A model generated the notes under the pieces. The model saw only the letters and a program-made list of their open reading frames with translations. It did no database searches and had not been told where the DNA came from. 64,000 nt of DNA from Sclerotiophoma versabilis. Its lineage: Eukaryota > Ascomycota > Dothideomycetes > Pleosporales > Didymellaceae. The first letter of the stretch is position 1, and every line of letters begins with the position of its first letter. Below, in pieces: positions 52,988 through 63,575 of this stretch. The DNA lies in contig JAAROD010000093.1 in assembly GCA_012274445.1 (NCBI GenBank), positions 62,001 through 126,000 on the forward strand, written 5' to 3'. A program made the translations under genes and the position numbers.

Positions 52988-54532
52988 GTGCGATCTTTGC
53001 GGGGTCCTCGCGGGTTGCCAGCTTACATCCTACTTGACGGCTTCTCCAGGGTGCACAAGGTAAATCCCCACCCTGAAATGAAGTCTAGCTTCTTTGGCAC
53101 ATACGATCCTTCATCAAATAGTGACAGGAAGAGCGACAGAGACAAGTTCATGGAAATCAAGATCTTGCTGCTCGAAATGCTGCCTGATTTCTACTTTTCT
53201 TGTCACATGACCAAGCCCAATCCTGCATTGGTCGAAGACGAGTTCACGCGTCTTCTACGAACTATGTTTGAGACTAAAGAAGTTACTCTTCCGGTTTTTT
53301 TCGCGGCTACACTGTTCCTTGACATTCACCACACCTTGCGCGCTGAAGTGGACGATGACTTCCAGCGCCTTACGGATGCAACACACTTCGTGATCGGTGA
53401 AATTCAAGAGGAGATAAAATTCCATAAAAACATCAAGATGGAGACATGGCCAAAGCAAAATGACGACGTCATGCAACGCTTCGTTAAAACAATCGATTTG
53501 TGGGTGCATCAAGACCAGCAACGCGAGATTGCACTGCGCCTGAGCCGTAAGAACATCCCCGAACCATTTCATATCTACCGCAAACATCCTTGGTCTTGCG
53601 GACTGTGGAGGTATTGGGCGCTGATGTAGTTTCATGAGTTTGGTATTGCCTTTGCCAATGCCTGGGGTTCCATCATGTCATGCGCGCATCTGTACAATGC
53701 TGTCAATGGAGGCAGGATCCAAGACATGATGTGGAGGGATCTTGACATTGCCATCGGTCTGCAAGAGTCTGAGATATTCTTCGTTGGCGAGGCACCGACA
53801 CTGCCGGACGAGTGCCTCAAACGCTTCGCGCTAGCCATGGGTGCCTCTGCCGCCAATCTAGCAAAGTCGACACGCATGAAGCGAGGCTTGATCTATTCCA
53901 AGAAGGGTCCCAACAGACTGAAGGAGCTTGGCATCACGATGCAGGCATTCAAAAGCCGCATCCGCGACGCCAATGGGCCTGAGAATTCTCGCGCCGAAGA
54001 CGTACAAAAGGTCCTTCAGAATAGCAGTTGGGAATACAAGCTGGATGGTAACGACAATGCGCAGCAGGTCTACAAAGACATCGGCAAGGTACCCAGGAAG
54101 GCACCAGCGAAACAATTGTCTGTTTTTAAATGTGTTGGCCTTGTTCGCGACCTGCTTCATGCTGAGGTTGTTGAGATCGCGTTTGATTACTTCCGGCTAC
54201 ACCGACAGTGCTGGCGTCTCCTACGTGCTATGAAGGATTATGTCTGTGACGATCTCATCCGTATCTACGGGTCTAACTACATACAGAAGGAGAGCGAGCT
54301 GCCGTTCATTGTGGGCTATGTGCTGATGACAGCGTCGACTATCCAGGAGCTCGTTCAGCTATTGAAGGCCAAGCAACCAGGTTTTCAGGTCACCAGCAAG
54401 GTACAGGAAGGCGCTCGATACGTAATGGAAGTCCTGGTCGGGTCTGGCGCTGGTGGACTGATCGTAGAGCAGATCCTACCACGCGCATTGGGTTTGCAGA
54501 TCATTCTCAAAGAGGAGGAAATGAGCAATTAG
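52988..54532 (+). pseudogene. DUF6604-type fungal protein, truncated and with a nonsense codon
   Basis: One frame runs across 52988-54532 but is broken by TAG at 53627-53629. The residues around it, CGLWRYWALM-stop-FHEFGIAFANAWGSIMSCAHLYNAV, match the family's conserved block, where Gln is usual, so a CAG-to-TAG change is the simplest cause. The rest continues with the family's helical C-terminal body to a proper stop. The N-terminal part of DUF6604 proteins, normally about 150-200 residues longer, is missing or unrecognisable before 52988; I could not find a start codon with exons. The function of the family is unknown. Confidence 0.7.
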
Positions 54533-55163
54533 AACCTGCTTTAGAATCTAACAACTTTACGCAGACTCCAATTCAATCAATCCGTAAAGGAGTGACATAG
54601 TCTGACCTGCTGGAGTTCTGCCTGATCTTATGTATCTCTAATAGAAGTGGCCGCGACTGATGAAGTCCTCCGATGCAGATTTAAGCAACGATCGTATTAA
54701 GACAGTAGTCCACCACGGCAGGGGGTTTGTTGTTGGGCCTGCGTTCTGTTCTCTCACCACGTTGATGATGGACTGGTCAATGCTGTCTTCAATCATGCCC
54801 ACTTTGCCGTCGTCCCCTGTTCCAGGGTAGTCCATTTATTTGAGGGCTTGCCCATTGTCAAGCAGATCGTCTTCGAGATCTTCTGAAAGATAAAATTCCA
54901 TCACTGCAACAGCGTCATCATTGCTGCTGCAGTAGAAGAGGAAGCAAGTCGTAGAAAACCAAACAGAATTGAAGCGTTGTTTCCCCAAGTCAATTACCAA
55001 AGAAGCAAATGGAGTTTGGCAGCTGCTTTGGGTAATGTGCGATTCATCTTTACGCGTGATTCGAGAGGCCGACTCCTCAAGCTGGACGCAGCTCAGGAAA
55101 CGAAAAAACTTGAGCTGGGCCTGATCGCGCCGCCTGAGAAGGCGCCCGCAAGGAACATAGCGC
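54533..55163. other. Intergenic, no gene recognised
   Basis: A minus-strand frame at 54638-54835 (65 codons) has no support. Confidence 0.4.
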
Positions 55164-55690
55164 CTATGCGTCCATCTCGCGGCCGGACGAATCGCTCACC
55201 TCTTGGATCATCAGCAACCTGTCCACGAAGGCAACAACCTGTACAGCAGCGCAGCAGCGTCTTCTGTAACCGCTTCCAGGATGATCGACAAGGCGCGTGC
55301 TATCGGCAACGCTACCTCTCAGGCTTCTGCTGCTGCCTTCCTGCGAAGCTGGCGTACTCAAGGAACGCCCTTGCGTCTGAGTCTGCCGAGGCGGGGACGA
55401 CGCCGCAGGGATGCCACCACCAACATCATCAGTACGACTATGTTTTTGACACTTTTTTGACTCAACAGCTTGCGAAGCTTTCCTCTTACCCTTTTGGGGT
55501 AATGGTGTAGCCTTTGCAGCGTCGCGCTCCTGGTCTTGGCGTTGTTTTTTAGCCACTGCCTAATCCTTCTCCTTCTTCCAGACCGCTGTTGTTTTATCGG
55601 CTGCTTCTTAGGCCTTCCATCCGGCCGCAAGCCCTGCTTTTTTATTTTCGTAAGCCGCTGTGTGCCCAATTGAAGCTTCGGGCCTCACAT
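55164..55690 (-). pseudogene. Remnant of a pogo-type transposase C-terminus
   Basis: The minus strand encodes a Lys/Ala/Gln-rich tail (AKKQRQDQERDAAKATPLPQ, then KGKRKASQAVESKK) that resembles the basic coiled tails of Fot/pogo transposases, such as the one at 48846-50759. No catalytic core or TIR remains. Small relic of an older insertion. Confidence 0.45.
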
Positions 55691-55701
55691 AGTGCTCTCA
55701 T

Positions 55702-57306
55702 ATGGTGGTTGTGGAACTTGCGAAGCACCCTCTTTGTCTACCTTGTAGACCTCAATCCAGGCTCCGAAAATCAGCTCTCCATATGCTACTGTGCGAACAG
55801 GGTATGCCTCAAACTCCATGTTCCACGTTAGGTACAAAAACGAATACGGAAGCTTGTTCAGGGCCAGGGTTGGCTTCAACAAGGGAGCGATTATGGTTAA
55901 ACGCTACGTGTGGATCGGAATCCCTGCCGGTTGACTGGACGAACGGGCTTCATACCACAACATTCGCTTATATACCTACGGGGAACTGGCGCTGGCCTGA
56001 ATGTATCGCTGCCATGCCGAGAAAAGTGGTCGGACTCGTTGATCAATGTATAACTGATGCTTGCGAGCTTGATTCGGATGGTTACTGCAATACCAAACGC
56101 GCAGTCGACAGAGCTTGTTTCTGCCGCAGCATGAACTACGACAGTTGCAAAGGACCATGCCATGTTTTTGAGGCTCGAATAGACTTTGTGGAATGGCTCC
56201 ATGGTTTGTGTAGCAACGTGGAGGAATGGCATGGCCTACCGAAGCATTGGCGTCAGGTGGCAGCTCCTACCTCGACTGATATGGTTCCGTGGCGATGGAA
56301 TGTCACGTCCTCCAAAGGTTCTGATCCGGTTCGTCCACGTTCGAAAAATGCGAGCATGTGTTCCTCCACCAAATGGAAGCTCGAATCCATTGTTCTGATC
56401 AATTTAGCTACATTGATCGCAGGCTTGTACACCCAGAGCTTTCGGCGCCACTACGCTCATCCGCAGTCGTGGCTCATACCTGGGCTGGCGATCGCAGCTC
56501 TACAACTTTCTGCCAACTGGATCAATGCAGCTCTGGTCCAAGCAACCGCTGGGTACGAAGCCATTTCCGTCGTTCAACTTACGCTCCTGTGGTGTTCGCT
56601 GCCGCGGCTCACCTGGTCATCGATCTTGCTGGTCGTTCTACGTCCCTTTAGAAGGACAACATGGTACACGATTGCGTCTTTTCTGTTCGCGGAAGCAACT
56701 TTGAAGGCTCTATCGGCCTTTTCAATGATTCAAACCATCAATTACGGTAGACAACACGAATTTTACAGTAAAGGCATGGCGAGGCTTGAGGGTACGCTGG
56801 AGCAGCGATGTGGCTTTTTGTCATTGTTGTAACCTCAGTTCTCCTCCTGCAAGCTGCACACAGATGTACTGCTCAGTCTGGATCGCAGGCGAGCGGACCG
56901 TCAATGGACTGGGTTCGAGGAAAAATTGGCGCGCTATTGGTTAGACAGAGATTGCGATACTGAAGAAAGACCATTGGCACACGGCGATGGTCACCCTCAT
57001 ATCGTCTATGGAACAATCCTCACGAACGATCGTTACAATCGCATTCTCCAAACTGAAAGAGCAATCGTGAGATTGACACTGATCGCAGTCACTAGCATGT
57101 TTCTTCTTTGGATCGCTCAGTGGATGTTTTGGACCGGACTAATCGACCTCAGCTCGAAAGAGTACGTACTACTGCGTATGCCCATTGTCACTATCAAACT
57201 GACCTCGTCAAGGTATTGTCCTCCTGAGCCTGAGCTTCTGACGGCTGTCTGGACCATCACCTCTGCGGCAGTCACTGTTGTTGCGATGTCGCCGCGAGTC
57301 GAGTAA
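55702..57306 (+). pseudogene. Multi-pass membrane protein gene of unknown function, probably frameshifted
   Basis: The first frame (to 56832) encodes a cysteine-rich extracellular-type domain (WLNATCGSESLPVDWTNG, NWRWPECIAAMP, VDQC, C-x-LDSDGYC, ACFCRSMNYDSCKGPCHVF) followed by several hydrophobic helices (about 230-350). The same frame resumes at about 56880 with WTGFEEKLARYWL and a C-terminal helix pair, through a 52-bp intron (57161-57212, donor GTACGT). Between them a hydrophobic segment, GAAMWLFVIVVTSVLLLQ (about 56790-56850), lies in a different frame. Two compensating indels, or unrecognised introns, are needed. The start codon is unclear. I recall the layout from dothideomycete hypothetical membrane proteins; no function is known. 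Confidence 0.55.
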
Positions 57307-60193
57307 CTTTTGTATCTGGAAGGCGGAGCCCCGATGACATGAGCCATGGGAAGTTCAGCACTTGGACCACGCGTTTTTGAACAAAAACAGTAGTGTCTGG
57401 TTGCCTATATATGATGAAGCGACGAGAGATAACTTGATGGCCCATTACACTACCGCTCCGGTTGATGGGCTGTTTAGCACTGTCATCTTCCGCCTTTGAT
57501 GTTGCTCATCCTCATCGCCGGACAATTCCAGGTCTGCCAGGTCAACGACCGCACCAGGCGCAGCGGCAGTATCGGCAGGACCATTAACGTCATGTCTCGT
57601 TGCCCCCAGGAACCATGTTAGATGAATAAGGTGTGTATGAATATTAGCACCGGGATCAACTACGCAAGGTCAGGATGGAAGGCACCAAAGGTAGCGTGAT
57701 AGCAATCTAATGACAAGGAATAAGAACAAGGGTGACTTAAGGAAAGCAAAAGCGTCAGAAACCCGGCTTGTCTCTCTTTAGCGAGAGGTCATTGACGGCT
57801 GGCTTCACCACCATCATCAGAGATCAAGAAGACATGATTTTCGTAACATTCAGTAAGCTTGCTGTATGCTATTTGCTTACTGTCGCCGGGCGCCAGATGG
57901 AATTCCTTCAACGGTCGCTAGTGACCCTCTCGTCATTGATAGCCTGGCTAGTCATAATGGTCACTGCTTTACACGAGAACAGGCACCACTGCCACGAGGA
58001 TTGTAGACGTATTTCACGGTGAGGAGGTGCACTTCGATCATGACCTGGTTGGAATTGGCGTACACGGGGCCACATACAGATATGCAGAACCAGGCCGCTT
58101 CTTCTGATGCCTTTATACTTTTCTTGTCGGCAAGTTGGTGTAATGCACGACTATGACGAAGAAGGATGACGTCTTCCCTGACCTTCTCACATCTTCGATA
58201 TCCATCCGTGCCTATAACCTCGACACAGAAAGCCCGATACTGGTCCCAGTGGTGTGATGAGTCGACACAGCAGTCTTTTCAGAAGGCGCACTGTTGTTCC
58301 GATCGGATAGCCATCTGATTCGATTACACAGACGATCAGCTGCAGAACCTAAAACACATGTAACATACCACAGGCTAGGCTGTTAGAAAGCTGCTGCAAC
58401 TGGAGTCGTAGAAAAGCGCACTTGGTTGGAACTCAAGTGTCATCAACCAATGGCTGTAAGGACTAATGCTTTGAGGCTCCGCGTTCATTGTAGGTATAAT
58501 CTAGATGTTCGCTGGGATATAGACGAGAAGAGCTTGACGGAACAATTATGCTTACAACAGAGGTGTCACGTCTCTTAGGCACCCACGTCGGTGGCATGTC
58601 AGGCAAATCGTCGCGTCTGCATATGCGTCTCCACTACTCACCCAGAGAATAGTCCGCTATGGTGGGATACCAAAAGTGTGTAAAACCGAGGGTGTGGAAT
58701 GCCAATCCGAAGCAGGCAAGTAAGCGTAAGAGTGAGTGGCGAGGCGTTGACAGAGAATCACGATTGCATGATTTCGCCAGGCATCGAATTTTCACCTACA
58801 ATGCTTATGCTTACGCTTGCGCGTGCTGTTTCTTTAGCTTGCTGCTGAGATCAACGCCGTGTCAGTGTTCAGGATGTAAGAGGGAAAATGCTGACGCTCT
58901 CAAAGCGAAGCTACGCTAAGCTATATCAAGCTGCTCAGTGACAGGTGGCCTCAGGCGCTAGTGCGCGATCGACGAGCGATCTTCGCGAGCTGCAATAGCT
59001 CAATAGCCCACGATAAAGATGAGATAGGGAATCATTGCAACCAGCCACTACTTTTCCTGCCGCTCGAACCTGCCACAATATGTTAGGACTCAGCCTCACA
59101 CAGACGACTCCGCGCTTGTAACGACGTATCACACTCTATCAAGAGCTCCAGCAACGTTGAGCAGACCGTTAGCGTATTTGATGAGTTTTCGTTGACCTCG
59201 CAAGAAGTGCCGGGGTGCGCGATCCTAACGCATGTCAAAACTCTCTCCCGGCCCAACGACTCCGATTCGACCCAAAACAGCGTCAGCTCAGCCGATTCTG
59301 TGAGCCTCTCGTCCTTCTTTATACACTTGGGCGCACAAGAGGGCCGCACATGTTGGCTTTGACGCCTATCGAAGAGGATCTGGTCCAACTGCCGCTCCTA
59401 AATCTTAGGAGCCTCTTCCTCAGAGGGTTGTCTTACATGTGGGACTACGACAAAAGTGGCGAGACGGTAACTGCGCTAGGGCTACAATCCACGCCACAGA
59501 GCGACATATGCTGGGTAGCTTGCAATTCAGGCTCGAAGATGAGGATTATAGAACGCTATTTCCGTCGGTCAGGATATCGGCATTGGCGATGTCGGTAGAC
59601 GGGTGCGAGATGTACAGCGTGCGGAAAAGCGGCTCGAGAGGACTATCTGGGTGCCGCGCCGCGTTCTGAGCGATGTAGACATGACCACTGTCTTTCTTCA
59701 ATAGAATAGGGGCATCAGGAGGCAACCAAAGGTCTGGACTGCCAGGAGCAGCGATGGTCGGTGTGGCTGTCAATGCTTCGATTCAATCGCTACCTCGATG
59801 GTGTAAAGTCATCTTTTGAAATTTAGGCAGGCTCTAAAGAATGAGTGTGAAACCCATCGCATAGCGTACAAAAAAAAAGCTGGGCTCAGATCGACCTTTC
59901 GCGTGTAATGGGCCACTCTCGAGCCAGTCTCTTTTCGACAATTCGGGAAAATCCTCTCGCCACTTCCATTCACAGAACTCACATTCGGGCAGTTCTGCGG
60001 GCCAGAATGATTGTAACGGCAGTAATCACACGTGAGATCTCGTCTCTATTAAAAACGCGCAGATATGATGGTTTGCGAAATGGAATGGACGTCCTAACAT
60101 CTCAAGTTGCGCCCGATCGTTTCCCTGTACTGTATTAACTGAATCGAACGCGTCAGGGTAACTGCGAAGACTATTCCTCTAATCATCCCTTAT
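57307..60193. other. Long intergenic stretch, no gene recognised
   Basis: About 2.9 kb with only small frames on both strands (largest 127 codons at 59215-59598), none with family or splice support. No tandem repeats of note. Confidence 0.5.
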
Positions 60194-61572
60194 CTATGAC
60201 GTTTCAATTGCATCACACTTCTGTCCAGATTCGGCTTCCGCAACTCTGACCCAGTCTGTATCTTGGCGGTGGTATGTCCCATACTTTTCGTCTTTGAAGG
60301 TAAAGCCTTTGAACGTATGCTCGCATTGGCCCTGCCCTCCTCCTTCGCCCAGCATGGCATGAACAAGCGGCGGGCGACCAGTCCAGAAGCTTGACCCTCC
60401 AAAGCATCTGAAGATGAACTGCACAGGGATACCGCTGTCGCCGCTCCTCGAGCTCAGAGGCTCGGCATCTTCCGGGAGCGACTGTACGGGAGGATTCAAG
60501 TTCAGAAGAAATATGGGCCTCAGGTCTTCAATCCGTGCGACTGGACCGTTGATTCCTCGGATGTCCTGAGCGTATAAAGTTCTGATCTTTTTCTCTGGGT
60601 CTCTCCAGTAGCAATACTTCGTTTGGATCTCTTCTTCACCACGACAGAACAGGTAGGAGAAATCTTTCCCCAAAACTTCTGGCACATCTAGTCTGCTCAT
60701 GACAAGCGTGAGCTGCTCAAGCTGATGCTCTTCCGAGCCAAGGGAATCCCCTCGTAGGCTTGAGAGAAGGAGGTCGCCTTTGGACTGGAGATCGCCACGG
60801 CGGTCAAACACAGCGAGCACAAGCCGAGGTCTCGCTCTGTCCACTGTGAGACCGCTCAGGATGTCCAGATCAGCCCCAATTAGTACTATGTTTGCGTCTT
60901 CCGCGCTTTCGCTTTCCGCCCAGTCTTCACGCTGGAAGACAGCAGCCCACACTCTGTCGTAAGCACTGGACTTGAACTTGAACACATCAACTGCTTTCAA
61001 AGCCGATGAAGGAGAAAGGTACGAGGTAGTCTTATCCCACATCTCTTGAGGAAGGTTGAGGCGGCCGGATGGTTTGTGTTTGTGTATCACATCCGCATTA
61101 TTACTGATATCGAGTCAGACACATAGCCGCTCTAAACGTGCTTGAAAGGACTGCTTACAATACGTTCGACAGTGCCGATACAGGCAGGACTTGCTTGCCC
61201 TGTGGATTCTCTAGCTGCGGATTGGTATCGTCTACGGTCCATCGAGCGGCCAGTTGTGGCTTACACCCAATGCGCTCTTCAAGATAGCGCATGGCTTCGC
61301 GTAGATCTTCTCTGAGTCTCTCGCATTGCTCGTTAGAGCTCTCAAGATTTCCTTTCTGCATCGTGAACCTAAGTGTGGTAGAATGTGGACTCTCTTGCTG
61401 TCGGGGATAGGTACAGAGAAGTTGGAGAAGTACCGTCCCAACGCACCACGACATTGTCTTCAAATGAAGCGACAAAGGAGTCTTCTTCAGCACAGGCCCA
61501 TATCATGTAGTTTGTAAGGTCGGAAACCCTTGCAGCCATCAATGTGATGAGGCGTAGCCAGCAAGAAGACAT
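60194..61572 (-). CDS. EMWD / F-box-like protein, paralogue of the gene at 21836-23269
   Basis: Three exons by splice signals: 61572-61447, 61397-61159 and 61103-60194. Introns of 49 bp (donor GTGCGT, acceptor GACAG) and 55 bp (donor GTAAGC, branch TCTGACTC, acceptor ATCAG) keep frame and give 424 residues. Exon 2 encodes a helical stretch (NEQCERLREDLREAMRYLEERIG). Exon 3 carries LPQEMWDKTTSYLSP, then VWAAVFQREDW and LIGADLD, the same layout as its paralogue 38 kb to the left. The first helix pair resembles an F-box; a role in ubiquitin-ligase substrate choice is inferred from that alone. The first exon and start are the least certain part. Confidence 0.62.
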
Positions 61573-62196
61573 CTGGCGCTAGCAACCACGCTGACAGGGG
61601 TCTATGGACACCAAGGCGCACTACAAACTGAGCTAGGGCGATGTCCACTGCCGTTCATCGGCAGCGTAGTTCATAAAAACATCACGTTCGCTGCTGATGG
61701 GGCCGACCCCTGCGCAAGTTCACGAACGAAGAAGCTGGTGGCGTAGCCAGCGTGATTATGGGCCGACCTGTAAAAGCGTTCTCAGAACGTAGAGCTGCTG
61801 TACATACAGTGGCAGAACGCCATCGATGTGTCTCTAGTCAAATGGGAGCACGATGGCCAGGTTTGGGACACTTCAGGGGTCCGGATCACGCCCCTGGCAG
61901 CCTCAGCGTCTTCTATACATAGAGCAACACCATTAGCAAGTAGTGTGCCATTTCAGGACCCAAACTACGTTGCGCTTGACGTTGTTTACGCTTGGGAGGT
62001 CTTTCATAGGCCGAGTTGCATCACGCTTGCCGAGCTGTTTGGAGTGTGGGTGCAGGCTCATGTATCTTCTCTAGCTGACCGACACACACCTGTACCAAGC
62101 TGAAGTCGGCGAGAAAACCACATCCTCACAGCTCTGGTAGCTCAGGCACCGACAAACGCTCAAGCACTGCGCCTACCAACAATCAGAACTCACCTC
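61573..62196. other. Intergenic or gene remnant
   Basis: A plus-strand frame at 61828-62103 (91 codons, starting MSLVKWEHDGQVWDTS) may be a decayed exon. No other sign of a gene. Confidence 0.35.
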
Positions 62197-62490
62197 ATGC
62201 CGCCTTTACCCGCTACCCCGAACATGACCAACGGCTTTGATCTTGACGACCTCATCGATCGAGTGGACTCGTTTCGACGTCAGCAAGAGCTCCAGACGCT
62301 CGCTTCCTTAGAGGCCGACAACCGCATGCTGCGCGGAAGACGGGCCCGTCTTCACCAAAGACGCGCATCAGCTTGCAGTCTGCTTCAAGAGGCCAGACAC
62401 GTGCTGCACGGTCTCGAACATGCGATACGAGCGTTCCAGAATCGTCGCCTCTACGCCCAAGCGGAGCAGCCTGAGTCTCGGACTGTTTGA
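62197..62490 (+). CDS. Small coiled-coil protein
   Basis: 97 codons, almost all helical after residue 15: LDDLIDRVDSFRRQQELQTL, LEADNRMLRGRRARLHQRRA and a Leu/His/Ala helix. The ADNRMLRGRR segment recalls the end of a zipper, but no basic domain is present. It is convergent with the bZIP gene; the stop codons are only 4 bp apart. The family is not recognised. It may encode a partner for the adjacent bZIP, which lacks a clear zipper; this is only suggested by position. Confidence 0.5.
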   Translation: MPPLPATPNMTNGFDLDDLIDRVDSFRRQQELQTLASLEADNRMLRGRRARLHQRRASACSLLQEARHVLHGLEHAIRAFQNRRLYAQAEQPESRTV

Positions 62491-62494
62491 ATGG

Positions 62495-63100
62495 CTATCT
62501 CAGCGCAGACCGGCAAGATCCAGTCATGGCTTTGTACCCGGCGCTGAACGGACTGGAGTCTTCGTAGACATGGTGTTCGTGTGGGTGGACAGGCGGATGG
62601 CCGAGGAGCTCAGTAGGGTAGTCCAAGTGAGGTATCGTGAAGCAGGGAGCGAAGAACGACTCGAGTGGTGTTGGCGCGGCCTCGACTGATAGTGGAGGCG
62701 CCAAGTCCGCACACAGAGGAGTAAGCGGAGGACTCGAGGTCTGTGTAGTATACCGAGGCGGCTGCACGTTACACTCTGCATGTCCAGGCGTGTGTTGCCT
62801 GCCGCGCACCGTCTCATCAGCCGGTGGAGGTGAGCTTTCCACAGGCGCAGTCTGATCTGTCGCTGCAGCAGAGAGAGCGACACGACTCTTCAGATCCTCC
62901 AGCTTCTTCTTGAGCTTCTTGCCTAGACGGGTGTCAGCCTGTTGTTCTGTCGTTCTGTCGTCCTGTCGTCGGTCGACCGCAGAGATCATACGGTAGGTGC
63001 GCTGGGCGATGCGGTTCTGCATCCTGCGACGTTCAGCAAGGTCGCCTATGTGCTTCCAGCTGTCTCGAGACAGAGCCTGGGTGCTGAAAGAAGCCGCCAT
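62495..63100 (-). CDS. Short fungal bZIP transcription factor
   Basis: Two exons, 63100-62992 and 62922-62495, with a 69-bp intron (donor GTATGA, branch GCTGACAC, acceptor TCTAG); the join restores TYR-KKLKKKLEDL and gives 178 residues. The basic region AERRRMQNRIAQRTYR (about 21-36) has the bZIP signature N-x7-R in the fungal NRIAQR form. The following helix is short (KKLKKKLEDLKSRV) and lacks leucine heptads, so dimerisation must be weak or need a partner. The C-terminal two-thirds is disordered and Pro/Ser/Thr-rich. The ATG at 63100 is preferred because the bZIP begins just after it. Its promoter is duplicated at 33722-34288. Confidence 0.75.
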   Translation of the reverse strand: MAASFSTQALSRDSWKHIGDLAERRRMQNRIAQRTYRMISAVDRRQDDRTTEQQADTRLGKKLKKKLEDLKSRVALSAAATDQTAPVESSPPPADETVRGRQHTPGHAECNVQPPRYTTQTSSPPLTPLCADLAPPLSVEAAPTPLESFFAPCFTIPHLDYPTELLGHPPVHPHEHHVYEDSSPFSAGYKAMTGSCRSALR

Positions 63101-63103
63101 TGG

Positions 63104-63575
63104 TGCTGATGGTCGTAGCACAGGCTGGCGCAGATGGCGAATGGAGCAGTTGAAGAGTCGATACTGTCTGTGATATGGGGAGATGTAGTGTACAACGAAC
63201 GTCAACACGCGCAGAGAGCGAGTGCATGTACTGATTGTCCAGCTGCGCCCGCCTTACATCAGGGACAGAGGTGATGGCGTAGAGTATCAACTTATGAATG
63301 CGATGCTGTGCTGTACGAAGACTGACAGCGTCGCAGCACAGGATCTGTGGCCTCTGCAGGATTGCGCAGCTGCCGTTGCAGCGCGAGAGGGCTGCCCCTG
63401 CGTGAGCCACGGTAAGGTGTGTCCTCGCATCGTATGGACTTTTGCGGCTGCCAGCGCGATTCTTAGCATCGCATCTGCCGCCCGTGCGGTAGAGCGACGA
63501 ACCCTGTTGGCTTGCTTACCATCCGAGTTACCATCCGAGACACAGCACACGGCGAGATTGCTAGCGCGTCGACGC
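63104..63575 (-). repeat. bZIP promoter region, inverted copy of 33722-34288
   Basis: Upstream sequence of the bZIP gene that matches the orphan copy 29 kb away, including module B at about 63440-63575. Blocks such as the complement of CGTGTTGACGTT-GTTGTAC are nearly identical. Confidence 0.75.

Noticed and set aside
61369..61493. Apparent frameshift in the EMWD gene upstream exons
   Set aside because: A 49-bp intron with a GTGCGT donor and GACAG acceptor restores one frame, so the gene need not be broken.
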